Shown one piece after another: positions 51,031 through 60,901 of a DNA stretch of 64,000 bases. Position numbers and translations under genes: made by a program. This DNA comes from Branchipolynoe longqiensis (lineage: Eukaryota; Annelida; Polychaeta; Phyllodocida; Polynoidae): assembly GCA_030323885.1 (NCBI GenBank), contig CM059202.1, positions 47,758,849 to 47,822,848 of the forward strand. The letters are read 5' to 3'. Numbering within the stretch: the first letter of the stretch is position 1; each line of letters begins with the position of its first letter. The notes beneath the pieces are model-generated. The model saw nothing but the letters and a program-made list of their open reading frames with translations. It was not told the origin of the DNA and did not search any database.

Positions 51031-51140
51031 CTATGGTGGACTGGTCCACCTATGTCTCACGGCCACCCTCCTCCCCCCAGAGGGAGGTTCAGTGTGACCC
51101 AGTTTGGTAGCTGCAGGTCCCTTCTGTTTCGACCTAGGAG

Positions 51141-51540
51141 CAATAAACCGGGGACGACCCCTAGCATGGAAGCATTAACTGGGGTATTCGTTATTCTGTA
51201 GACGGGGTAGAATTCAGTCCATCACAACACAATCAAATTTCAATAAACCGGGGACGGCCCCTAGCATGGAAGCATCTGCTGTGTTATTCGCTATTCAGTT
51301 GACGGGGTAGAATTCAGTCCATCACAACACAATCAAATTTCAATAAACCGGGGACAGCCTCTAGCATGGAAGCATTAGCTGTAGAATTCGTTATCCCGTA
51401 GACGGGGTAGAATTCAGTCCATCACAACACAATCAAATTTCAATAAACCGGGGACGGCCCCTAGCATGGAAGCATGTGCTTTGTTATTCGCTATTCAGTT
51501 GACGGGGTAGAATTCAGTCCATCACACCACAATCAAATTT
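51141..51540 (+). repeat. 100-bp tandem repeat, four units with a 200-bp alternation
   Basis: CAATAAACCGGGGAC starts at 51141, 51241, 51341 and 51441. Units 1 and 3 share 'AGCATTA' and 'TCGTTAT'/'GTAGACGG' variants. Units 2 and 4 share 'TTATTCGCTATTCAGTTGAC'. Each unit ends 'CACAATCAAATTT'. The last unit runs straight into MITE A-like text. Confidence 0.9.
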
Positions 51541-52195
51541 CAATATCCAAAACCACTTACCTAGATTTGATGCTGTATATTATAGTTGCATAGTCCGATG
51601 TTTTTGATTTTCTGAAATTTTCTGAGATAAATACATTAGGTTGATTGTTGTAATGTACCTTACTTTAGCTTGAAGTAACTTTTATTTTAAGTGGCTAACT
51701 TTTGAGATATTTTAAGTGGAACCATGCAAAATTAATTTTGACAAGCACGCCAATACTCTGACCCCATAGGCTTCTGCAGTAACAGGTTCTATTCAATTGC
51801 CTCGGTATTCCCTTCTGTGTGGTGACAAATGTGTAATAAGTGCACCATAAGTTAAATATGTAGAATCACACTTAGATCATTTTGTTTTGTTTTGAATATT
51901 TGATATTTTCATCGGACTATGCAGCTTTAAGCTTAGATACTGTTCCATACGTTGAACATGAAGGGATTTAATAGAAGCCGTCATGACTGGAAACCATATG
52001 GTGCCCTGCATTTCGACATTCTTGCCCAAGTTCGCCTTGTTTGGTTTCAATTAAACTATCTGCAAAGTTAAGCCTTAAAAACAAGAATTACCTCAAACTA
52101 AATTAAAGTTTAAAGTTGAGTCTCACTCACCTTAATATAATTAATTATCTTAAAAAATATCGCAGAAACTCAACTCCATGAGACTGTAACCCTAG
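51541..52195 (-). mobile_element. MITE A, reverse (51560-51935), and a diverged second copy to about 52190
   Basis: 'AGTTGCATAGTCCGATG', 'AAGTAACTTTTATTTTAAGT', 'AACAGGTTCTATTCAATTGC' and 'ATCGGACTATGCAGCTTTAA'. The following text ('TTAGATACTGTTCC', 'TTTAATAGAAGCC', 'AATTACCTCAAACTAAAT') looks like an old forward MITE A. Confidence 0.65.
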
Positions 52196-52199
52196 TACG

Positions 52200-52600
52200 T
52201 TTGTTTGGGGTTTTACGTCCTGGTAACATGTAAGCTCATATCAGGACCCTAGGAAATGCTAATTAAGAGGTAGTGAGCATTGCTTGGCTGGTTTCGTATC
52301 AGGGATAAGGCATGGTTAGTGCGCCCGCTACACGGTTGTTTCTTGGAGTTTTTGATCCTGGCAACATCTAAGGTCATATCAGGATGGGTACTGACTTGTG
52401 ACAGTGCGCACTGATGGTGATTTTATAGTGCTGCCCCACCGGGAGAGACCAAACGGGATGGCCAAATGAGTTAGAGCGTCCGTCTCCCGTGCTGGTAGAT
52501 CGTGGGGTAGTGGGTTCGAACCCTGGGCGAGTCAAACCAATGACTTAAAAATTGATACTTGTCGCTTCCAAGCCAGGCGCTCGGCATTATTTGTAATTAG
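52200..52600. mobile_element. SINE1 fragments: reverse (52200-52250, 52335-52445), then forward head and body (52447-52600)
   Basis: The forward head is intact ('CAAACGGGATGGCCAAATGA', B-box 'GGGTTCGAACCCTGGGCGAG') but starts inside the reverse copy at 'CACCGGGAGA|GACCAAACGG'. Bases 52601-52764 are unassigned. Confidence 0.75.
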
Positions 52601-52764
52601 CGCGTTGTTCAGATAAACACCCACTAGTTCCGGATAAATAACAGATATGGCCACATCCAGCAATCAGTCCGCTAGAATCAATGCTTGGGTAACGAATTAG
52701 TGCTAGAAGCCGGACATGGATTGTTGAAAGGGCCCTGGTGGCCAGTCTAGTAAACCCCTAGCAC

Positions 52765-53205
52765 ATACCTGTGTGTGTGAGATATCTACCCTCTGTTAGC
52801 TGACATAATCACCTACCTGTGTTTGTGAGATATCTACCATCTCTTAGCTGACATAATCACCTGCCTGTGTTTGTGAGATATCTACCATCTATTAGCTGAC
52901 ATAATCACCTACCTGTGTTTATGAGATATCTACCATCTGTTACCTCACAAACACAGGTACGTGATCATGTCAGGTAACATATGGTAGATATCTCACAAAC
53001 ACAGGTACGTGACCATGTCAGGTATCTACCATCTGTTACCTCACATAATCACTTACCTGTGTTTATGAGATATCTACCATCTGTTACCTGACATAATCAC
53101 ATACCTGTGTCTGTGAGATATCTACCATCTGTTAGCTGACATAATTGCCTACCTGTGGTTGTGAGATATCTAGCATCTGTTACCTGACATAATCACACAC
53201 CAGGT
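52765..53205. repeat. 48-bp tandem repeat with inverted units
   Basis: The forward unit contains GAGATATCTACCATCTGTTA, GCTGACATAATCACC and TACCTGTGTTTGT (period 48: 52781, 52829). At about 52945-53020 units occur in reverse ('GGTAGATATCTCACAAACAC', 'AGGTACGTGACCATGTCAGG'), so the array contains an inverted block that can pair with its neighbours. Confidence 0.85.
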
Positions 53206-53287
53206 TATTTACCAGATGCGAAAACAAAAATAAATTAAAGATTTAAAAAGAAAATGTTCGTCAAGTACAATTTCAACGCAAGCCGCT

Positions 53288-53630
53288 AATCCAAATGAAC
53301 CAGATGGGTTGGTTGAATGAGTTAGAGCGTCCGTCTCCCTTGTTGGTAGACCATGGGATCATGGGTTCGAACCCTGGTCGAGTCAAACCGATGACTTACA
53401 AATTGTCGCTTCCTAGCCTGGTGTTCAGCATTATTAGGATAGGGCAAGGACTGGTTGGCTCAGTGTCAGGATAATGTGACTGAGTGGGATATCAGATCAT
53501 GGTGCTGGTGCTTGGTCTCCCAGTGTGGCAACACTATAAAGTCGCCATGAGTGCGCACTGTCACAAGTTGGTACCCGTCCTGATATGACCTTAGATGTTG
53601 CTAGGATATAAAACAAAACAAAAAAACAAA
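53288..53630 (+). mobile_element. SINE1, near full length
   Basis: Head 'CCAGATGGGTTGGTTGAATG', B-box 'GGGTTCGAACCCTGGTCGAG', full body, 3' end 'CCTGATATGACCTTAGATGT', and a CAAAA tail. Confidence 0.85.
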
Positions 53631-54261
53631 CACGTTAACCCAAATGAAAACCAGTAAGGCCAAAAAGAAACATTAATGTTTCCAGTTGAAGGGAAACTAT
53701 TTTTGAGTTGGTAGGTAGGTAGGTTTTAACAGATTTTTGTTCTTTTTTTAATTGTTTGTCAAACCGCACACTGCAAAAACTGCTCTAAAAACTGAGTTAC
53801 ACTGCAGTCACATAAAAGAGTACTTCTCGATATAGTACTTCTGTCAAACTGTATAGATGCTACTATCAGACCTGAGTTCAACAGGACCGCCTAAGACGTA
53901 AGAGTGCAATCCCTTTTTTTATTCTCAGAGCTGACAAAAAACATCGAGTCGGGGGGGGGGGTTCTAACAGGGTCGGTCGGCAACCGGAAACATCAATTTT
54001 TGTGTATTTAGCCTAACCCTAGTGATTGACAGATCAGTCATGATCCAACGTGACCCTCTGGCCTTTGCGCATAGATGCCTCTAGGACATAAACCACGTGA
54101 CCCTCTGGCCTTTGTGCATAGATGCCTCCAGGATATAAACCACGTGGTGTCACAAATCTGAGCCCTGATTGGAGGACACGGGGGCGGGCTATAAACATCG
54201 GCAGTGGAGGCAGCACCACGTGACCTGTCAAGTAGGTCACCGTCCCCAAATAAGTTTTGGT
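53631..54261. repeat. Unassigned interval with a 47-bp duplicate
   Basis: 'CGTGACCCTCTGGCCTTTG' followed by 'GCATAGATGCCTC' occurs at 54049 and 54096 (period 47). A G run lies at 53951-53960. Nothing else is recognised. Confidence 0.5.
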
Positions 54262-54600
54262 TGGTTTGTTTTGTTGTTTTATGTTCTAGCAGCATCTAAT
54301 GCTCATATCAGGATGGGTACCGACTTGCGACAGTGCGCATTCCTGGTGACATTATAGTGCTGCCCCACTGGGAGACCATGCTGCCAGCACCATGACCTGA
54401 TATCCCACTGAGTCACATTATCCTGACACTGAGCCAACCAGTGCTTGCCATATCCTAATAATGCCAGAGCGCCAGGCTAGGAAGCGACAAGCATACATTT
54501 TTAAATCGTTGGTTTAACACGACCTGGGTTCGAACTCATGGGTTCGGATCCCCCGATCTCCCAAAACTGGTGGAGTTTTACGTCCTAGCAACATCTAAGG
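54262..54600 (-). mobile_element. SINE1, reverse, near full length
   Basis: 3' end 'TTGTTTTATGTTCTAGCAGC'. Body 'GCCAGAGCGCCAGGCTAGGA'. Head with duplicated B-box text ('GGTTCGAACTCATGGGTTCG'), ending in another reverse 3' end ('GGAGTTTTACGTCCTAGCAA'). Confidence 0.8.
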
Positions 54601-54636
54601 TGAAGGTCAGCGCTATCCGTCATGGTAGGCAGAACC

Positions 54637-55468
54637 TTAAAGCTACATAGTCTAAGTGTCAACATTCCAAAACCAAAGCAGTTATCTACAACTGATTCTC
54701 CCCCGTCCTCATATGACCTTAGATGTTGCGAGGACGTAAAACGACGACAAACAAACAATTGATTCTACATGTCCAACTTAGATACTGATGCACTCATTAA
54801 ACATGTGCTTCTGTATATAAGGGAATACTGCGTCAATTTAACAGAACCTGTTACTGCAGAAGCCTCTGGTGTCAGAGTTTTGGCTAGATGAAGGAGTCAC
54901 CTGGTACTCGCAGTACATGGGTGAATACCAGCCCTATATAAGAACCGTCGAAAAAGCGGGGAAATGAAATGAGAGCCTAATGTCACAATCTAAGAAGCAA
55001 CATTTATTCTTTGTATACGTCTTCATATTTCCCCGCTACCTTTGACTTGAAAAATATAATAAAAATATCTAGTTTAATAAGAATTAAAAGTGAAATCGAC
55101 GGTGTTCTATTGCCACCATCTTGTCTTTTTGCATTCTCTCCCAATTCACCAACTCTGTGCCTATAAGTATCCATTTGGTACTGGAGGCAGGCATTCTATT
55201 TCCTGTTCTATACTAAAGCTATTTTCGCCCGTATTTACACTACGTTGTCATTCACCCCCTGTACTACAAGTACTGGGTGAATCTTTTATCTAAGTTTTGG
55301 CATGCTTGCAAAAACTAATTTGACATGTTTGCAATTCATCTATCTCAAAAGTTTGCCATTTAAAATAAAAGTTACTTCAAACTAAGGTAAAGTAGATTAT
55401 AACGATCAATTTAATATAATTATCTCAGAAACATGACAGAACCTCAAACGCATCGGACTATGCAACTT
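54637..55468 (+). mobile_element. MITE A carrying MITE C and a SINE1 end
   Basis: Left end 'TTAAAGCTACATAGTCTAAG', right end 'CATCGGACTATGCAACTTTA'. A SINE1 3' end (54700-54755, 'CCGTCCTCATATGACCTTAG') and MITE C (54885-55292) are inserted. Confidence 0.8.
54885..55292. mobile_element. MITE C with perfect 9-bp TSD
   Basis: AGTTTTGGC flanks at 54876-54884 and 55293-55301. Left end TAGATGAAGGAGTCACC (diverged), right end GGTGAATCTTTTATCTA. 408 bp, matching 4011-4424 along its length ('CTTCATATTTCCCCGCTA', 'CTAAAGCTATTTTCGCCCGT'). A 9-bp TSD suggests a MULE-like transposase in trans. Confidence 0.85.
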
Positions 55469-55751
55469 TAAAGTTGCGTAGTCCGATGGTTTTGAATTTC
55501 TGTATTTTTTCTGAGATAAATATATTAGATCAATCACTAGTATCTACGTTACATTAGTTCAAAGTTACTTTTATTTTAAATGGTAAACTTTTGAGATATT
55601 TTGAGTGCAAACATGGAAAATTAGTTTTGGCAAACTTGCCAAAACTCTGACACCATAGACTTCTGCAGTAACAGGTTCTGTTAAATTGACTCAGTATTGC
55701 CTTCTACGCAGAAACAAATGCTTCATAAGTGCATCAGTATCTAAGTTAGAT

Positions 55752-56215
55752 CATCATCATCAATGGGTGCTGTCTTCTCAAAGAAGGTTGGCTGCAATGG
55801 ACCTCCAGCTCTTCCTGTCATTCGTTCCTCTCACGCATTCCGCATAGCTCATTGCTGTCCACTCAGTGATGTTGTCCATCCATGTTGTTCTCCTTCTCCC
55901 TCTTGGTCTTTTCCCTTCTATCTTCCCTTCCAGTATTCTTCTCTGTGATTCCTGGTGTCGTATCATGTGGCCAAAGTATTTAATTTTTCTGTTTTTGATC
56001 GTTTGTATTATCTGTCTCTTTATTTTCATTCTTGTTAGGACCTCCACGTTGCTTATCATTGCTGTCCATGGAATTTTTAACATTCTTCTGTATTGCCACA
56101 TTTCAAATGCCTCAAGGTTTGTTGTTATTGCTTTCTTCAAAGTCCATGTCTCGCAGCAATATAAAAGTGTAGACCACACATAGCATTTTAGCAGTCAGAG
56201 TCTTGTTTTTATATT
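55752..56215 (-). mobile_element. LINE-1y, 5'-truncated, (ATG)n tail, 12-bp TSD
   Basis: TCTAAGTTAGAT flanks at 55740-55751 and 56216-56227. The minus-strand tail is (GAT)n. Only the ORF C-terminus remains. Confidence 0.9.
55778..56179 (-). pseudogene. LINE ORF2 C-terminal fragment
   Basis: 133 residues. Motifs 'LLYCCETWTL', 'FEMWQYRRMLKI', 'KIKYFGHMIRH' and 'GRRRTTWMDN' parallel those of the 14775-15500 frame, and overall it is a clearly related but distinct subfamily. It lacks the RT palm and cannot act alone. The frame is intact within the insert. The ATG is internal to the ancestral ORF. Confidence 0.82.
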
Positions 56216-56300
56216 TCTAAGTTAGATATGTCAAATCAAATCTAGATAATTGGTTTGGTTTTGAAAATTTGATATTTCATCGGACGATGCAGCTTTAATG

Positions 56301-56632
56301 TCGCTGTTAACCGGTAACAATCGGTTTCCCGCTGATGACACTTGGTACCGTTATTGTCATGCCTTTCATTCTACTATGCACTCTAGTAAAATTAACTGAA
56401 TAAATATTTTACACGCGATAAAATACCACATGCTGTATGTCAGTTCACCTGTTCCACCGGCATTTGACACCCTCCACTGCGGATAGCTGAATCTTGTCAC
56501 TGACAACCTGTCGTAATTAGTAACCATAGTAACCCCCCAGTAGACTCCCCCCCCCCCCCTCCCCCATTGTGTACGGGTGGCAGAGACCATTGTGCTACAC
56601 CGACACAATGCACGCCGTGTGTACTACCACTG
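56301..56632. other. Unassigned interval
   Basis: Contains a C run at 56549-56561. No gene or known repeat seen. Confidence 0.35.
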
Positions 56633-57335
56633 TGTCGTAAAATATTCCGATATACGGCATAAGGTGGAATGCAAATGTTCTATTACTGATCGGTGTATGT
56701 GACCAGGCGCATATATGTGTCATCGGGGTGATGAAAATGGGAAATATTGCGCCTAGAGTGGGACTCGAACCGACATCTCCCCGCATTCCGGGCCAGTGTG
56801 CCAACCATTACACCACCTAGGCTCCCTGATATCAACACACTCCCCATGCCTACCTGTCTATGTGGTTACTTGCATGAGAGGTTAGTGCAGCCTACTACAC
56901 ATGTACATATATATGTATGGGTTGATGGTGCCTGAGTGGGATGTAAATAGACAATAGTGGTGTGCTGGCAGGTCTGGGCGTGATTGCACTCAGGGCCTAG
57001 CCCCTCTGCTGGGATAGGGATCACCACACTCAAAGGTCAAGGTTGGTGGTGGCCATGGGGCCATACAGCTTGGTGGTGGTGGCCAGACCACTGGTAGCCA
57101 TGGGAACCAGGAATGCTGAATCCCTATTGGTAGGGCCAAGAATGCTTGTTTCCCATTGGGGGAAAGGGGTGGGGTGATACTCTACACTGAACCCATGTAA
57201 CCATATAAATAATAAACCAGAGGGCTTGACTCTCTCTTCTTCTTTGCACTTTATACTCTTCCTTTCTCTTTGTATGTAATGATTTCACTATAGCCTGCCC
57301 TCACAGCCACAGATTCGAGCCGTAGCCATTTTACA
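56633..57335 (+). mobile_element. LTR2-family solo LTR-like copy with SINE2 inserted
   Basis: Starts near 'TGTCGTAAAATATTCCG' and ends 'GCCGTAGCCATTTTACA'. A 7-bp direct repeat CACTGTG lies at 56628-56634 and 57334-57340, so a TSD is likely but its exact edge is ambiguous. Reverse SINE2 occupies about 56718-56905. AATAAA at about 57209 is followed by 'TGACTCTCTCTTCTTCTTTG' and 'TATACTCTTCCTTTCTC'. Confidence 0.68.
56718..56905 (-). mobile_element. SINE2 within LTR2
   Basis: 'GGGGTGATGAAAATGGGAAA', head 'CAACCATTACACCACCTAGG', distal 'GTTACTTGCATGAGAGGTTA'. Clean boundaries inside the LTR text. Confidence 0.78.
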
Positions 57336-57339
57336 CTGT

Positions 57340-57895
57340 GTTGCATGTACACTGCACCACTTCTTCTGCACTGAGGCAGTGTGCTTCATCAAAGACCCTA
57401 TAATCCTAAGACGGCTCACTCAGCCTGTACTGTGTAATCAAAATGATCAAACCCACCACTTGGTGTGCTGGCTGTTCTCTTGGTTAAACAGGTGCTATGT
57501 TATATGTATAAATGTATATATGAATGTGAAAGATGTGTGATGATGGCAATGATGATGCTGATGATGATGTGTATTTGTTCATAGCAATTTCATATTGATG
57601 TGTATTCATACTTACCTATCTCATGTATAATATAATTGTATGTGTTTACATGTGAAACACCAACCAGCAGCCGGCTGATCAAACCCACCACAAGGTGGCA
57701 CTGCCAAATTTACATTACCATTGGAGAGATAGGGAGTGAGCCGTCTTAGTGTTATAGGGTCTTTGGCTTCATCCCCACCTTAGCAGGGCCGGGAGCCTGA
57801 TTGGTGACCTGTGTCTGGTGTGTACACTGCACCAGTGTCCTGGATTGATGCAGTGTGCTTCATCCCCGAATACCCTCTATTGGCCATGGATTGTG
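57340..57895. repeat. Host repeat carrying the hAT-like MITE; unassigned remainder
   Basis: 'GTACACTGCACCA', 'GGCAGTGTGCTTCATC' near 57350-57390 and 'GTACACTGCACCAGTGTCCT', 'GCAGTGTGCTTCATCCCC' near 57820-57868 are direct repeats of about 50 bp on either side. Bases 57870-58025 are unassigned. Confidence 0.5.
57390..57765. mobile_element. hAT-like MITE with 7-8-bp TSD
   Basis: Ends CAAAGACCCTATAA...TTATAGGGTCTTTG, extending inward as 'CTAAGACGGCTCACTC' and 'GAGTGAGCCGTCTTAG'. GCTTCAT flanks both sides (57383-57389 and 57766-57772), 8 bp if the shared C is included. CA...TG ends with an 8-bp target fit the hAT superfamily. No ORF. Confidence 0.82.
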
Positions 57896-58027
57896 CTGTT
57901 AATCCTCATGCCACAGATGACACATTGTACAAATATACGGTGTACGCAGCATAACAAGCCCACCATGAGCCCACCATGAGTGATCGCTGCCACAGGACAA
58001 TATAATGGACCAAAACGCAACACAACT

Positions 58028-58640
58028 TACGTGACGATGTGGCCGAATCAGTAGAGCGCGGGATCCCGTGCACAAGGTCGGTAGTTCAATTCCCGGTTGA
58101 GTCAAACCAATTTTGTTTGTTGTTGTTTTATGTCCTAGCAACATCTAAGGTCATATCAGGACGGGTACTGACTTGTGACAGTGCACACTCATGGCGACTT
58201 TATAGGGCTGCCCCACTGGAAGACCAGGCCACCAGCACCATGACCTGATATCCCACTCAGTCATATTATCCTGACACTGAGCCAACCAGTCATTGCCCTA
58301 TCCTAATAATGCCAAGCGCCAGGCTAGGAAGCGACAAGTATCAATTTTTAAGTCACAAAGTGACATGTATCAATTTTGTATGTCAAACCAATGACTTACA
58401 AAATTGATACTTGTCACTTCCTAGCCTGATGCTCAGCATTAATATGATAGGTCAAGGACTTGTTAGCTCAATGTCAGGATAATGTGACTGAGTAGGATAT
58501 CGGGGTCATGTTGCCAGCAGCCTGATTTCCCAGTGGGGCAGCACTATAAAGTCGCCATGAGTGCACACTGTCACAATTCGGTAGCCATTCTGATATGACT
58601 GAAGATGCTCCCAGGACGTAGAACTCGAACAACCAACCAG
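58028..58640. mobile_element. SINE1 complex: forward head, reverse copy, forward copy
   Basis: 58028-58108 is a forward head ('GATGTGGCCGAATCAGTAGA', B-box 'GTAGTTCAATTCCCGG'). 58112-58365 is a reverse body. 58380-58640 is a forward body ('GTCAAACCAATGACTTACAA' to 'GATATGACTGAAGATGCTCC'). The reverse and forward bodies face each other with a 15-bp spacer, a hairpin of about 250 bp per arm. Confidence 0.8.
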
Positions 58641-58644
58641 CCAA

Positions 58645-60015
58645 CCTTCCCCCACGCACCCACACACCCACGCACCCACGCACCCACACACCCACGCACC
58701 CACACACCCACACACCCACACACCCACGCACCCACACACCCACCCACCCACACACCCACGCACCCACACACCCACGCACCCACGCACCCACACACCCACA
58801 CACCCACGCACCCACACACCCACACACCCACGCACCCACACACCCACGCACCCACACACCCACGCACCCATGTACCACGCACCCACGCACACCGCACCCA
58901 CACACCCACGCACATTCACACCCCCACAGGCACCCACAACACCACACACCCACACACCCACACACCCACGCGCACACACACCCACGACGCACACACACCA
59001 ATCACGTCCAATACCACACCCCACGCACATTCACACACACCACGCACCCACACACCCAACACCCACACACCCACACTCACATACCCACACCCCACACCTC
59101 CACACCCCACACCCACACATCCACGCACCCACACCCCACACACCCACACCCTCCACACACCACCCCACACACCCACACATCCACAACACACTCCTACACA
59201 CCCACACACCCACGCACCCACACCCCACACCTCCACACACACCCACACACTCATCACACCATGCACACACCCACGCACCCACGCACCCACACACCCAACG
59301 CACCCACGCACCACACACCCACGCAACCCACACACCCACACACCCACGCACCCACACATCCCACGCACCCACACCCACCATCCCACGCACCCAAACACAC
59401 ACGCACACACACACCCACACACCCACACGCCCACACACCCACACACCCGACACCCACAAACCCACACACGACCGCACACACACACACATCCCCACACACC
59501 CCGCACACCCACATTGCCACACACCCACACACCCACACACCAACGCACATTCACACACCCACAGACCCACGCACATTCACACCCACAGACATTCCTGCAC
59601 CCACACACCCACGCATCCACACACACACACACGCACTCACCCACCCACACACTCCCGCACCCACACACCCATGCACACACACACATCCACACTCACACAC
59701 CCACGCACCCACGCAAGCGCACACGCACACATCCATACACCCACGCACCCACATTCCCACACCCACATTCCCACACCCACATTCCCACATACACCAACAC
59801 AACCTAACAACACGCACACACGCACACACGCACACACGCACACACGCACCCACACACCCACGCACCCACGCAAGCGCACACGCACACATCCATACACCCA
59901 CGCACCCACATTCCCACACCCACATTCCCACACCCACATTCCCACACCAACACACCTATACACGCACACACGCACACACGCACACACGCACACACGCACC
60001 CACCCACCCACCCAC
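58645..60015. repeat. CCCACACA/CCCACGCA minisatellite
   Basis: Units of CCCACRCA mixed with CCCACATT (59750-59790 and 59910-59945). A block of about 130 bp ('GCACCCACGCAAGCGCACAC' through 'ACATTCCCACA') is duplicated at about 59705-59795 and 59865-59945. All frames are open for long stretches; none is a gene. Confidence 0.9.
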
Positions 60016-60234
60016 AACTCCCACACCATCCACACTGTCCCCGAACACCGCCTCCTTTGAGATCTCAGTTCATTTATTCCAAGTGGAAGTTCCACAAAGG
60101 GCTCACCTCGTTCAAACTGATAACTTATCTCCCGACCATCTGAATTTGGCAATATGCCAACTCACAGAACGCTAACAAATCCAATGCCGCTTCTTTTCAC
60201 CGCCACCTCCCCCCCACCTCCGACCGACCCACAC
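60016..60234. other. Unassigned interval
   Basis: About 150 bp of apparently unique sequence (60030-60200) between arrays. No ORF or repeat is recognised. Confidence 0.35.
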
Positions 60235-60401
60235 ACACACTCCCCCCCCCCCATAACCCCAGCCCCATAACCCCAGCCCCATAACCCCACCCCCCATAAC
60301 CCCACCCCCATAACCCCACCCCCCATAACCCCACCCCCCATAACCCCACCCACCATAACCTCACCCACCATAACCGCACCCCTACAACCCCACCCCCATA
60401 A
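60235..60401. repeat. 13-bp array (CCCCATAACCCCA)
   Basis: About 11 units of CCCCATAACCCCA with small length variants, running into the N gap. It resembles no canonical telomere unit closely enough to call it telomeric. Confidence 0.85.
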
Positions 60402-60901
60402 NNNNNNNNNNNNNNNNNNNNNNNNNNNNNNNNNNNNNNNNNNNNNNNNNNNNNNNNNNNNNNNNNNNNNNNNNNNNNNNNNNNNNNNNNNNNNNNNNNN
60501 NNNNNNNNNNNNNNNNNNNNNNNNNNNNNNNNNNNNNNNNNNNNNNNNNNNNNNNNNNNNNNNNNNNNNNNNNNNNNNNNNNNNNNNNNNNNNNNNNNNN
60601 NNNNNNNNNNNNNNNNNNNNNNNNNNNNNNNNNNNNNNNNNNNNNNNNNNNNNNNNNNNNNNNNNNNNNNNNNNNNNNNNNNNNNNNNNNNNNNNNNNNN
60701 NNNNNNNNNNNNNNNNNNNNNNNNNNNNNNNNNNNNNNNNNNNNNNNNNNNNNNNNNNNNNNNNNNNNNNNNNNNNNNNNNNNNNNNNNNNNNNNNNNNN
60801 NNNNNNNNNNNNNNNNNNNNNNNNNNNNNNNNNNNNNNNNNNNNNNNNNNNNNNNNNNNNNNNNNNNNNNNNNNNNNNNNNNNNNNNNNNNNNNNNNNNN
60901 N
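60402..60901. other. Assembly gap (Ns)
   Basis: 500 Ns. The round length suggests a scaffolding gap of unknown size, bounded by tandem repeats on both sides. Confidence 1.

Larger units (their letters stand above)
55469..56300 (-). mobile_element. MITE A, reverse, split by a LINE
   Basis: Starts 'AAGTTGCGTAGTCCGATGG', directly abutting the preceding MITE A in inverted orientation. It continues to 55751 and resumes at 56216 ('AAATCTAGATAATTGG'), ending 'ATCGGACGATGCAGCTTTAA'. Confidence 0.8.

Noticed and set aside
58605..60175. ORFs of up to 400 codons (Thr/His/Pro-rich) as genes
   Set aside because: Products of the CCCACRCA array. Several frames on both strands are open at once.
60235..60401. 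Telomeric repeat
   Set aside because: The CCCCATAACCCCA unit is not (TTAGGG)n or a known metazoan variant, and it sits between other arrays and a gap.
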